Source: an uncultured Chromatiaceae bacterium
Lineage (GTDB): Bacteria > Pseudomonadota > Gammaproteobacteria > Enterobacterales > Alteromonadaceae
Reading direction: 5' to 3'
DNA: 5,836 nucleotides
Assembly (NCBI GenBank): GCA_946481195.1
Contig: CAMLNG010000252.1
Coordinates: 1-5,836, forward strand
Shown: piece after piece, positions 1 through 5,836 of the stretch
How positions within the stretch are numbered: position 1 is the first letter of the stretch
Layout of the letters: every line of letters starts with the position of its first letter
Program-made: the position numbers and the translations under genes
The notes under the pieces: model-generated
What the model was told of the DNA's origin: nothing
Database searches by the model: none
Seen by the model: the letters and a program-made list of their open reading frames with translations, nothing else

Positions 1-425
1 ACCGACAGCTGGTCGCGGCTGATGCGCTCCACTGCGCCCTGCATAGTGCCAACTGCTTTGCTTTTATTGTTGCGGTCAATCAGGATATTGCCGAGGAACC
101 AATACAGCTGGCCAAAAAATGGGATCCACTTCAGACTTTTTTTGCCAATGGTGACAGTACCGGGGATCAAAGCGCCACTGATGGTAAATAAATCATAGTT
201 ATTCTGGTGATTGGCCAGAAAGACACAAGGCATAGCAGCATGCACTGCCGGGTGGCGACGGATCTCTACAGTCACGCCCAATAAGCGGCTGGCTTTACCA
301 TACCAGGCAGACACCACCCCGACATTTTCGCGGTGAAACGGCCGCACCAGACATAACAACAAACCAGCCACAGTTGTCAGCACAACAAAACCAGCCAATA
401 ACAGAATTCGGATCAGAGCTAACAC
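1..425 (-). CDS. plsC: 1-acyl-sn-glycerol-3-phosphate acyltransferase (PlsC), 3' end outside window
   Basis: PlsC transfers an acyl chain from acyl-ACP or acyl-CoA to the sn-2 position of lysophosphatidic acid at the inner membrane, giving phosphatidic acid for all phospholipids. The 141 visible codons start with a hydrophobic N-terminal segment (about residues 2-27). The acyltransferase signature NHQNNYD follows at residues 72-78, an HX4D motif with His73 and Asp78 as the expected catalytic pair. Next comes a stretch nearly identical to E. coli PlsC (GKKSLKWIPFFGQLYW, then GNILIDRNN at 112-120). The FPEGTR motif and about 100 further residues (E. coli PlsC is 245 residues) lie beyond the left edge. 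The start is a GTG at 425-423. It is the only usable start, because an in-frame TGA lies just upstream, and a TGAGG ribosome binding site sits 7 nt before it. Having plsC directly after parC matches E. coli. The family call is firm. Confidence 0.96.
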   Translation of the reverse strand, partial: MLALIRILLLAGFVVLTTVAGLLLCLVRPFHRENVGVVSAWYGKASRLLGVTVEIRRHPAVHAAMPCVFLANHQNNYDLFTISGALIPGTVTIGKKSLKWIPFFGQLYWFLGNILIDRNNKSKAVGTMQGAVERISRDQLS

Positions 426-432
426 GGCACAA

Positions 433-437
433 CCTCA
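433..437 (-). promoter_or_regulatory. Ribosome binding site deciding the GTG start of plsC
   Basis: TGAGG on the minus strand ends 7 nt before the GTG codon at 425-423. It overlaps the in-frame TGA stop (437-435) that rules out any longer reading frame, so together they settle the non-ATG start of plsC. Confidence 0.7.
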
Positions 438-453
438 TTTTTATCAGGCCGGC

Positions 454-459
454 AGTATA
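454..459 (-). promoter_or_regulatory. Candidate -10 element of the plsC promoter
   Basis: The minus strand reads TATACT, one mismatch from the sigma-70 -10 consensus, about 30 nt before the plsC GTG. This would give a short leader of roughly 20 nt. At 16-18 nt spacing there is no recognisable -35 hexamer (the bases there are CCAGCG or neighbouring), and no TG extension is present. If real, the promoter is weak or depends on an activator. A promoter is needed somewhere here, because parC ends in a terminator upstream. Confidence 0.4.
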
Positions 460-462
460 AAC

Positions 463-480
463 TGTTTACAGCTGTACGCT
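463..480 (-). promoter_or_regulatory. Candidate FabR-like operator upstream of plsC
   Basis: On the minus strand the site reads AGCGTACAGCTGTAAACA. Its core TACAGCTGTA is a perfect 10-bp palindrome, and the half AGCGTACA matches the half-site I recall for the E. coli FabR operators at fabA and fabB (roughly AGCGTACAnnTGTACGCT). The other half agrees only in TGTA and one outer base. FabR is the TetR-family repressor of unsaturated fatty acid synthesis. The site covers the -35/spacer region of the candidate plsC promoter, a position expected for repression, and plsC belongs to the same lipid pathway. Assignment to FabR is inference from a remembered motif. A binding site for another dimeric regulator is equally possible. 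Confidence 0.35.
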
Positions 481-552
481 GGTTTGATCTGTACTGAATA
501 AGCTGATTAAAGCCATTTTTATCGCAACTACAGTCAGGTGACGACCGCCCCG

Positions 553-568
553 GTGCACAACTGTGCAC
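553..568. repeat. Perfect 7-bp inverted repeat with 2-bp centre, possible protein-binding site
   Basis: GTGCACA and TGTGCAC are exact reverse complements separated by AC. The inner GTGCAC is itself palindromic and recurs at exactly 10-bp spacing (553 and 563), which would put both copies on the same face of the helix. The 2-base centre is too short for a stable RNA loop with all seven pairs, so a dimeric DNA-binding protein is the likelier explanation. It lies about 95 bp upstream of the candidate plsC -10 and about 50 nt past the parC terminator. No regulator is recognised. Confidence 0.4.
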
Positions 569-617
569 TGAAGTATCATGCATTCAACATCTAGCCGGCT
601 GCCGCCAGCACAAACAA

Positions 618-639
618 AAAGCCACCCGCAGGTGGCTTT
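618..639 (-). terminator. Rho-independent terminator downstream of parC
   Basis: GCCACC (621-626) pairs with GGTGGC (631-636) around a 4-base loop, and flanking AAA/TTT pairs extend the stem to 9 bp. Read on the minus strand, the stem is followed by a T-rich run (TTTTTGTTTG), the normal layout for intrinsic termination. It begins 16 nt after the parC stop codon and so ends the parE-TPR-parC transcript. The plus-strand side has only three T bases, so it probably works in one direction. Confidence 0.88.
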
Positions 640-655
640 GTCGACAACCGGGCTA

Positions 656-2914
656 TTAATCCCCAACCTCGCCAACCAGCAACTCGTCGATACGTTGTAA
701 ACCCCGCGGCAGCTTGTTACCACGCCGGCCACGTTCACCCACGTAATGTGCCAGATCAGAGGCTTTAATCGTCATCTTGCGTTTCCCTGCCACCAGGGTA
801 ATGCCACTATCCGCCGGCACAACGGCGAGGATTTTCAGATATTCTTCGCGACTGGCCGCGCGGGCTGAGGCGATACTGAGGATTTTATTGCCTTTACCTT
901 TGGACAGCTGCGGCAGCTCAGAGACCGGGAATACCAGCATCCGCCCTTCATTGGAAATCGCCACCACCTGATCAGTGGCAGGATCTTTAATCACTTGCGG
1001 GGTCATGACTTTGGCTGCCGTCGGTAAGCTCAGTAAGGCTTTACCGGCTTTATTACGACTAATCAGGTCCTCAAAGCTGGCGACAAAACCATAACCGGCA
1101 TCGCTGGCAATCAGCAGCTGCACCTGATTGTCGGCCATCAATACATGTTCAAAGTTTTCACCTGCTACCAGTGTAAAGCGCGTGGTCAGCGGCTCGCCCT
1201 GGCCGCGGGCTGATGGCAGGTCATGCGCTTCCGCAGCAAAACTACGGCCACTGGAATCGATAAAGGCCGCGTACTGATTACTACGGCCACTGGCCGCCGA
1301 TTTAAAGCCATCGCCTGCTTTATATTGCAGACTATTGCCATCCACATCGTGCCCTTTGGCACAGCGAACCCAGCCTTTTTCTGACAGGATCACCGTCACC
1401 GGCTCGCTTGGCAGTAACTCTTTTTCACTCAGCGCTTTGGCTTCTTCGCGTTGCACAATCGGGCTGCGACGCTCATCACCATATTTCTTCGCGTCGGCCT
1501 GCAACTCTGCGCGGATAAGCTTAGTCAGCTTACTTTCGCTACCAAGAATGCCCTGCAGATATTCCCGCTCTTTGTTCAGTTCGTCCTGCTCGCCACGAAT
1601 TTTCATTTCTTCCAGTTTGGCGAGGTGACGTAATTTCAGTTCCAGGATGGCTTCAGCCTGACGATCAGTCAGCAGGAAGCGCTCGATCAGCACCGGTTTC
1701 GGCTCATCGTTTTCGCGGATAATGCGGATCACTTCGTCAATATTGAGGAAGGCGATTAACAACGCTTCCAGCACATGTAAACGGTCCAGCACTTTGTCGA
1801 GGCGGTGCTGCAGCCGGCGGCGCACTGTATCGCGGCGAAACACCAGCCATTCGCTGAGGATCTCCAGCAGGTTCTTAACCCGTGGCCGCTGATCAAGACC
1901 GAGGATATTCAAATTGACCCGATAGGATTTCTCTAAATCTGTGGTGGCAAACAAATGCTGCATCAGCTGTTCCACGTCGATGCGGTTAGAACGCGGCACC
2001 ACCACAATCCGGGTCGGGCTTTCATGGTCGGATTCGTCGCGTAAATCTGACACCATCGGCAGCTTTTTCGCATTCATCTGTGCGGCGATTTGTTCCAGCA
2101 CTTTGGCGCCGGAAGTTTGGTGCGGTAACGCCGTGATGACGATATCGCCATCCTCAACGGTATAAATCGCCCGCATCCGCACACTGCCGCGGCCGGTTTC
2201 ATAGATGGCCTGCAATTCATGCTGCGGGGTGATGATTTCTGCATCGGTCGGATAATCCGGCCCTTTTACATATTGCAGCAAATCCGGTACAGAGGCCTGT
2301 GGGTTGTCCAGTAAGTGACAGGCCGCGTCGGTAATTTCCCGCACATTATGCGGTGGAATGTCGGTGGCCATACCAACAGCGATCCCGGTGACGCCATTGA
2401 GCAGAATATGCGGCAGCCGCGCCGGCAATACTTTCGGCTCGTCCAGCGTGCCGTCAAAGTTTGGGACCCAATCGACAGTGCCCTGCCCCAGTTCACTGAG
2501 TAATAACTCACTGAACCGCGATAATTTGGCTTCGGTATAACGCATTGCTGCGAAAGATTTCGGGTCATCCGGCGCGCCCCAGTTGCCCTGACCGTCCACC
2601 AGCGGATAACGGTAAGAAAAGGGCTGCGCCATCAGTACCATGGCTTCATAACAGGCGCTGTCGCCGTGCGGGTGGAATTTACCTAATACGTCACCAACAG
2701 TACGGGCCGATTTTTTGTACTTCGCCACATGCGACAAGCCAAGCTCCGACATCGCATAGACAATACGGCGCTGGACCGGTTTTAACCCATCGCCGATATG
2801 CGGCAGGGCCCGGTCCATAATGACGTACATCGAATAATTGAGATAGGCTTCTTCAGTGAAGTGCCGCATCGGGCGTTGTTCTATCCCGTCGGCACTGATG
2901 ATGATATCCGTCAT
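656..2914 (-). CDS. parC: DNA topoisomerase IV subunit A (ParC)
   Basis: ParC is the DNA-cleaving subunit of topoisomerase IV, the C2E2 type II enzyme that unlinks replicated chromosomes and relaxes supercoils in the cytoplasm. At 752 residues it equals E. coli ParC in length and is clearly homologous throughout. The winged-helix region carries the active-site dyad Arg125-Tyr126 in [11 protein letters not shown]. The DNA-bending isoleucine is Ile178 in [15 protein letters not shown]. The dimer gate and its coiled coil span about 340-490. A C-terminal beta-pinwheel occupies about 500-752, with repeated units such as [19 protein letters not shown] and SKGKGNKI. In the quinolone-determining segment [12 protein letters not shown], Ser86 and Glu90 (E. 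coli Ser80 and Glu84) are unmutated, so no classical parC resistance change is present. The ATG is preceded by AGAAGGG and by the stop of the TPR gene 23 nt upstream. The transcript is closed by the terminator at 618-639. Confidence 0.98.
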   Translation of the reverse strand: MTDIIISADGIEQRPMRHFTEEAYLNYSMYVIMDRALPHIGDGLKPVQRRIVYAMSELGLSHVAKYKKSARTVGDVLGKFHPHGDSACYEAMVLMAQPFSYRYPLVDGQGNWGAPDDPKSFAAMRYTEAKLSRFSELLLSELGQGTVDWVPNFDGTLDEPKVLPARLPHILLNGVTGIAVGMATDIPPHNVREITDAACHLLDNPQASVPDLLQYVKGPDYPTDAEIITPQHELQAIYETGRGSVRMRAIYTVEDGDIVITALPHQTSGAKVLEQIAAQMNAKKLPMVSDLRDESDHESPTRIVVVPRSNRIDVEQLMQHLFATTDLEKSYRVNLNILGLDQRPRVKNLLEILSEWLVFRRDTVRRRLQHRLDKVLDRLHVLEALLIAFLNIDEVIRIIRENDEPKPVLIERFLLTDRQAEAILELKLRHLAKLEEMKIRGEQDELNKEREYLQGILGSESKLTKLIRAELQADAKKYGDERRSPIVQREEAKALSEKELLPSEPVTVILSEKGWVRCAKGHDVDGNSLQYKAGDGFKSAASGRSNQYAAFIDSSGRSFAAEAHDLPSARGQGEPLTTRFTLVAGENFEHVLMADNQVQLLIASDAGYGFVASFEDLISRNKAGKALLSLPTAAKVMTPQVIKDPATDQVVAISNEGRMLVFPVSELPQLSKGKGNKILSIASARAASREEYLKILAVVPADSGITLVAGKRKMTIKASDLAHYVGERGRRGNKLPRGLQRIDELLVGEVGD

Positions 2915-2920
2915 GCGTTA

Positions 2921-2927
2921 CCCTTCT
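2921..2927 (-). promoter_or_regulatory. Ribosome binding site of parC
   Basis: AGAAGGG on the minus strand sits 6 nt before the parC ATG, inside the 23-nt gap after the TPR gene stop. It is much stronger than the site before the TPR gene itself. Independent, efficient initiation on parC within a shared transcript is therefore likely. Confidence 0.7.
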
Positions 2928-2937
2928 TCGCCAGCCT

Positions 2938-4338
2938 TCAGCTTTGCGCTGTTGCTGCGGCACTTTGACGACGACGTCGCCATTGCCATAATAATAAAAT
3001 CAACAAAATCAGGCTGGTACTGGCGAACAAGCCAATCCAAAGCCATTGCATCTGTCGTTTGTGTTCGATTTCCAGCAGGCGCAGTGCCTGCAGCTCGTTA
3101 TCTTTCTGCAGCAATTCGTTCTGCGCCTGTTGCCGCTCAGCATCGAAGCTCAGCCGTAGTTTCTGTACCTGTAAATCTCTTTTGTCATCCTGCAGACTGA
3201 CATAATTTTTAAAGAACTGATCAAACAGGTTATAGGCTTTTTCAAAATCACCATTGTCGGCATACAAGCGGGCTTTGAGCTGGTCAAAATGCAGCGCAAA
3301 AAACTTATCTGAGACGTTGCGTTGATTACCGAGTTGCTCTGCGGCCAAATCAACTTCCTGAAACGCCAGACTGGTTTGGCCCAGTGCACGGTAAATCAGC
3401 GCTTTTTCAAAATGATGTTCACTGAGCTGATAGGTCGACTGTAAATGTGGCAGATAAGCGTCAGCCTGTTCCATATAAGACACAGCCGCGTCATACTTTT
3501 TCATACCACGATTGGTCGTCGCGAGGCCCAGGTACGCGTAATAGGTTTGCACCGGGTCTTCAGCGACCAGACTGGCTTTGAGCATTTTATCGAAGATTTC
3601 CAGCGCCAGCTCTGGCTTGTTCTGATACCGGTAAGTCATCGCCAGGTTGTACCAGACCGAAATTTTGCTTTTTTCCCAGCCCAGTTCGTCAAACAACCGG
3701 TAAGATTCTTCCAGCAGTTTGCGCGCTTCTTCATCACTCATCAGCATGGTGTACATCAGGCCAAGCTCAGCATTGACGCTGGCCAGAGTCTCTTTGTCGT
3801 CGAGCTTGACCGCACGTTCGTAGGCTTGTTTTAAGGTTTGCAGCGCTTCCTGATCCTGGTTTTCTTCCGCCAGCATCGCCGCCAGATTGAGCTGGCCCTG
3901 GATCATCAGCTTTTCGTCTTTCAGCTCAGTCGCCAGCGCCATCCCTTTTTTATAGTACTCATTGGCCTGCGCATATTCCCGATGCATTTCCAGCGCAAAA
4001 CCCATACTGAACAGCAACTCGGTATGGGTTTTGCTGACCTGATCAGGCACCAGGGCCAGGCCGCGCTCTGCCGCAGCCAGCTGATCACGGTGGCGCCCCA
4101 ATGCTTCATAGATTAATGACAGTTCGCTGAGCCAGCTGGCTTGCTGGGCCAGGCTCCAGTTGCCGAAATCTGCTTCGTGGCTTTTTGCCAGTTGCAGCAT
4201 GGCTTCAGGCCGGACGTTTTTTTGTTGCTGAATTTGCTGCAACCAATCCGGCACTGCATTTTGCGCGTCATCCGCCGCAATGGCGCTGGCGCAACCAAGC
4301 CAAAAAGTTGTTAATAAAAACACTGCACAGATTTTCAT
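2938..4338 (-). CDS. Periplasmic TPR-repeat protein with C-terminal membrane anchor, function unknown
   Basis: I do not recognise a named gene. The 466-residue product begins with a signal peptide (about 1-21, probable cleavage after ASAIA). About eight TPR units follow at roughly 40-residue spacing: near 66-99, 104-137, 144-179, 184-219, 224-256, 264-297, 305-336 and 347-380. A charged coiled coil (about 384-430, rich in Gln, Glu and Leu) leads into one transmembrane helix (about 431-452) and a short basic tail (RRRRQSAAATAQS). The charge pattern predicts repeats in the periplasm and the C-terminus in the cytoplasm. TPR, coiled coil and membrane helix in that order is typical of the sensor half of TPR-bearing histidine kinases and GGDEF proteins in marine gammaproteobacteria, but here the protein stops right after the helix with no effector domain. 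TPR domains usually bind proteins or peptides. It lies between the topoisomerase IV genes, 72 nt after parE and 23 nt before parC, with a weak ribosome binding site. Confidence 0.9.
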   Translation of the reverse strand: MKICAVFLLTTFWLGCASAIAADDAQNAVPDWLQQIQQQKNVRPEAMLQLAKSHEADFGNWSLAQQASWLSELSLIYEALGRHRDQLAAAERGLALVPDQVSKTHTELLFSMGFALEMHREYAQANEYYKKGMALATELKDEKLMIQGQLNLAAMLAEENQDQEALQTLKQAYERAVKLDDKETLASVNAELGLMYTMLMSDEEARKLLEESYRLFDELGWEKSKISVWYNLAMTYRYQNKPELALEIFDKMLKASLVAEDPVQTYYAYLGLATTNRGMKKYDAAVSYMEQADAYLPHLQSTYQLSEHHFEKALIYRALGQTSLAFQEVDLAAEQLGNQRNVSDKFFALHFDQLKARLYADNGDFEKAYNLFDQFFKNYVSLQDDKRDLQVQKLRLSFDAERQQAQNELLQKDNELQALRLLEIEHKRQMQWLWIGLFASTSLILLILLLWQWRRRRQSAAATAQS

Positions 4339-4358
4339 AGTAATAATAATTCATCCAT
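4335..4358 (-). CDS. Possible 7-codon leucine-rich leader ORF overlapping the TPR gene start
   Basis: An ATG at 4358-4356 opens a frame encoding MDELLLL. Its TGA overlaps the start codon of the TPR gene as ATGA, the classic layout for translational coupling. The four leucines use TTA, TTA, TTA and CTA, codons that seem uncommon in the surrounding genes. Only a weak GGA lies about 10 nt upstream, and the run comes from an AT-rich stretch, so chance is a serious alternative. A 4-codon frame (MHYG) also begins just upstream at 4364. I see no terminator/antiterminator pair to support attenuation. Confidence 0.2.
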   Translation of the reverse strand: MDELLLL

Positions 4359-4380
4359 AGTGCATAAATCCGCAGTCCAG

Positions 4381-4407
4381 AGTATAACGACCGGCAGGCG
4401 CTGACAA
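4381..4407 (-). promoter_or_regulatory. Weak promoter candidate between parE and the TPR gene
   Basis: On the minus strand TTGTCA (4407-4402) and TATACT (4386-4381) resemble sigma-70 -35 and -10 hexamers, but the 15-bp spacer is shorter than the preferred 17. If active, it would transcribe the TPR gene and parC independently of parE. No terminator separates parE from this point, so readthrough from parE is expected in any case. Confidence 0.3.
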
Positions 4408-4410
4408 TCC

Positions 4411-5836
4411 TCAGGCCAGAATCGCGCGATCGCCTTTGTGCTCCAGCCAGTCCTTGCGGTCATTGGCGCGTTTTTTCGCCAACAGCATATCCATCATTTC
4501 CAGTGTCTGGCGCTCATCGTCAATGGTCAGTTGCACCAGGCGCCGGGTGTTGGGGTCCATCGTGGTTTCACGCAGCTGCAACGGGTTCATCTCGCCCAGA
4601 CCTTTAAAGCGCTGCACGTTGATTTTACCGCGTTTTTTCTCAGCTTCGAGCCGATCCAGAATGCCGTTTTTCTCATCTTCATCGAGCGCATAATAGACAT
4701 CTTTGCCGATGTCGATGCGGTACAACGGCGGCATTGCAACAAAGACATGGCCGGCTTCGACTAAAGCGCGGAAATGGCGGACAAACAATGCGCACAACAA
4801 AGTGGCAATGTGCAGACCATCAGAATCCGCATCAGCCAGAATACAGACCTTGCCATAACGCAGTTGTGACAAGTCGGCAGAGTTCGGGTCCAGCCCGACC
4901 GCAACTGAAATATCATGCACTTCCTGCGACGCCAGAATTTGTTCGGACTCGACTTCCCAGGTATTCAAAATTTTACCGCGCAGCGGCATCACCGCCTGAT
5001 ATTCACGGTCGCGTGCCTGTTTGGCTGAACCGCCGGCTGAATCCCCTTCAACCAGAAACAGTTCAGAACGGCTGACGTCGGAACCGCTACAGTCGGCCAG
5101 CTTGCCGGGCAATGCCGGGCCGGCTGTGACTTTTTTCCGCACAATTTTCTTTTCAGCACGTAAACGTTTTTGCGCGTTGTTGATACAGAACTCCGCGAGC
5201 GTCTGCGCGATGTCGGTATGTTCGTTCAGCCACAGGCTGAAGCTGTCTTTGACCACACCACTGACAAAACTCGAGGCCTGACGGCTCGACAGCCGTTCTT
5301 TGGTCTGACCGGCAAACTGCGGTTCCTGCATTTTCAGCGACAGAATATAAGCGCAGCGGTCCCAGACATCTTCAGGAGTCAGCTTTATGCCACGCGGCAG
5401 CAAATTACGGAATTCACAGAACTCGCGTAGCGCTTCCAGCAAGCCCTGACGTAAACCATTGGCGTGGGTACCGCCTTGTGCCGTTGGGATCAGGTTCACG
5501 TAGCTTTCAGTGAGTAACTCGCCGCCTTCCGGCAGCCATAACACCGCCCAGTCAACCGCTTCGGTACTGGCGCTGAAACTGCCGACAAAAGGCTGTTCCG
5601 GCAAGGTGATACAGTCTTTGACCGCATCAACCAGATAGTCGCGGATGCCGGCGATATAACACCAGCTATAGCTTTGTTCATTAACTTTGTCGTCGAATTT
5701 GACCGTCAGGCCCGGACACAACACGGCTTTGGCTTTGAGTACATGCAACAGCCGGCTGACCGAAAACTTCGCTGAATCAAAATACTTCGCATCAGGCCAG
5801 AAGCGCACCCGGGTGCCGGTGTTGCGTTTGCCGACT
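4411..5836 (-). CDS. parE: DNA topoisomerase IV subunit B (ParE), N-terminal part outside window
   Basis: ParE supplies ATP hydrolysis and the metal-binding TOPRIM centre of topoisomerase IV and works with the ParC encoded two genes downstream. The reading frame is open to the right edge, where it reads VGKRNTGTRVRFWPD, matching an internal stretch of E. coli ParE. About 475 residues are visible. Roughly 155 N-terminal residues with the GHKL ATP-binding site are missing (E. coli ParE is 630 residues). Present are the transducer-domain QTK loop (AGQTKERLSSRQ, codons near 5299-5305), TOPRIM with the catalytic EGDSAGG (from 5049 leftward), the Mg-binding DADSDG (from 4833 leftward), and the C-terminal RFKGLGEMNP. 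The quinolone-associated segment (Asp of EGDSA, KIL, LASQE) looks wild type. A GTG at 5808 opens the last 466 codons but is an internal Val, not the start. The stop is a TGA at 4413-4411, with no terminator after it. Confidence 0.97.
   Translation of the reverse strand, partial: VGKRNTGTRVRFWPDAKYFDSAKFSVSRLLHVLKAKAVLCPGLTVKFDDKVNEQSYSWCYIAGIRDYLVDAVKDCITLPEQPFVGSFSASTEAVDWAVLWLPEGGELLTESYVNLIPTAQGGTHANGLRQGLLEALREFCEFRNLLPRGIKLTPEDVWDRCAYILSLKMQEPQFAGQTKERLSSRQASSFVSGVVKDSFSLWLNEHTDIAQTLAEFCINNAQKRLRAEKKIVRKKVTAGPALPGKLADCSGSDVSRSELFLVEGDSAGGSAKQARDREYQAVMPLRGKILNTWEVESEQILASQEVHDISVAVGLDPNSADLSQLRYGKVCILADADSDGLHIATLLCALFVRHFRALVEAGHVFVAMPPLYRIDIGKDVYYALDEDEKNGILDRLEAEKKRGKINVQRFKGLGEMNPLQLRETTMDPNTRRLVQLTIDDERQTLEMMDMLLAKKRANDRKDWLEHKGDRAILA

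Noticed and set aside
466..738. A 90-codon minus-strand frame covering the parC 3' end and the intergenic region
   Set aside because: It overlaps the parC tail out of frame and reads straight through the terminator hairpin. Its product has no recognisable domain and no supporting start signal, so it is a chance frame.
2638..2679. Possible quinolone resistance changes in ParC, and likewise in the ParE TOPRIM segment
   Set aside because: Ser86 and Glu90 of ParC and the EGDSA, KIL and LASQE residues of ParE are the usual wild-type residues.
2856..3200. A 114-codon plus-strand frame across the parC/TPR gene junction
   Set aside because: It is antisense to the strongly supported parC start, the parC ribosome binding site and the coding 3' end of the TPR gene. 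Its product has no recognisable features.
3445..3834. A 129-codon plus-strand frame inside the TPR gene
   Set aside because: It is a mirror of the TPR coding sequence, whose signal peptide, repeats and membrane helix are coherent. The opposite-strand product has a skewed composition (many Phe, Gln and His) typical of an antisense shadow.
4276..4338. Lipoprotein signal in the TPR protein (FWLGC)
   Set aside because: Trp at -3 and Leu at -2 do not fit the lipobox, and a good signal peptidase I site (ASAIA) follows a few residues later.
4436..4764. Plus-strand frames of 85-108 codons opposite the end of parE
   Set aside because: They lie antisense to highly conserved ParE motifs, including RFKGLGEMNP, and have no independent support.
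1..5836. Mobile elements, CRISPR arrays, tRNA or rRNA genes, riboswitches
   Set aside because: Reading both strands showed no transposase, no spaced direct repeats, no tRNA-like cloverleaf and no recognisable riboswitch core. The non-coding stretches (426-655, 2915-2937, 4339-4410) are short and mostly explained by the sites listed.

Overview
This is an ordinary chromosomal housekeeping segment from a gammaproteobacterium. All genes lie on the minus strand. In transcription order, right to left, they are parE (5' end outside the window), a membrane-anchored TPR-repeat protein, parC, and plsC (3' end outside the window). ParC and ParE read like close relatives of the E. coli topoisomerase IV subunits, and PlsC keeps the enterobacterial-type motifs NHQNNYD and GNILIDRNN. 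The parE / TPR gene / parC / plsC order and the moderate GC content suggest the Alteromonadales-Chromatiaceae side of the class (for example Rheinheimera, Alishewanella or Shewanella relatives). The genus is a guess and cannot be fixed from the sequence alone.

Layout. Positions 4411-5836 hold the C-terminal three quarters of ParE. A 72-nt gap follows, with a weak promoter candidate and a 7-codon mini-ORF whose stop overlaps the next start. Positions 2938-4338 encode a 466-residue protein with a signal peptide, about eight TPR units, a coiled coil and a C-terminal membrane helix. Only 23 nt separate it from parC (656-2914), and that gap carries a good ribosome binding site. A Rho-independent terminator (618-639) closes the parE-TPR-parC unit. 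Positions 426-617 hold no gene but contain the plsC control region: a TATACT -10 candidate, an overlapping palindrome resembling a FabR operator, and a second, separate perfect inverted repeat. plsC starts at a GTG at 425 and runs off the left edge.

How the genes work together. ParC and ParE form topoisomerase IV (C2E2), the ATP-dependent decatenase that separates daughter chromosomes. PlsC makes phosphatidic acid, the precursor of the membrane phospholipids. The TPR protein looks like the sensor half of a TPR-containing histidine kinase or diguanylate cyclase that lacks any effector domain, and its role is unknown. I see no mobile element, CRISPR array, RNA gene, frameshift or sign of horizontal transfer. 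The items worth a second look are the orphan TPR protein and the candidate operators before plsC. I found nothing that amounts to a new multi-gene system.
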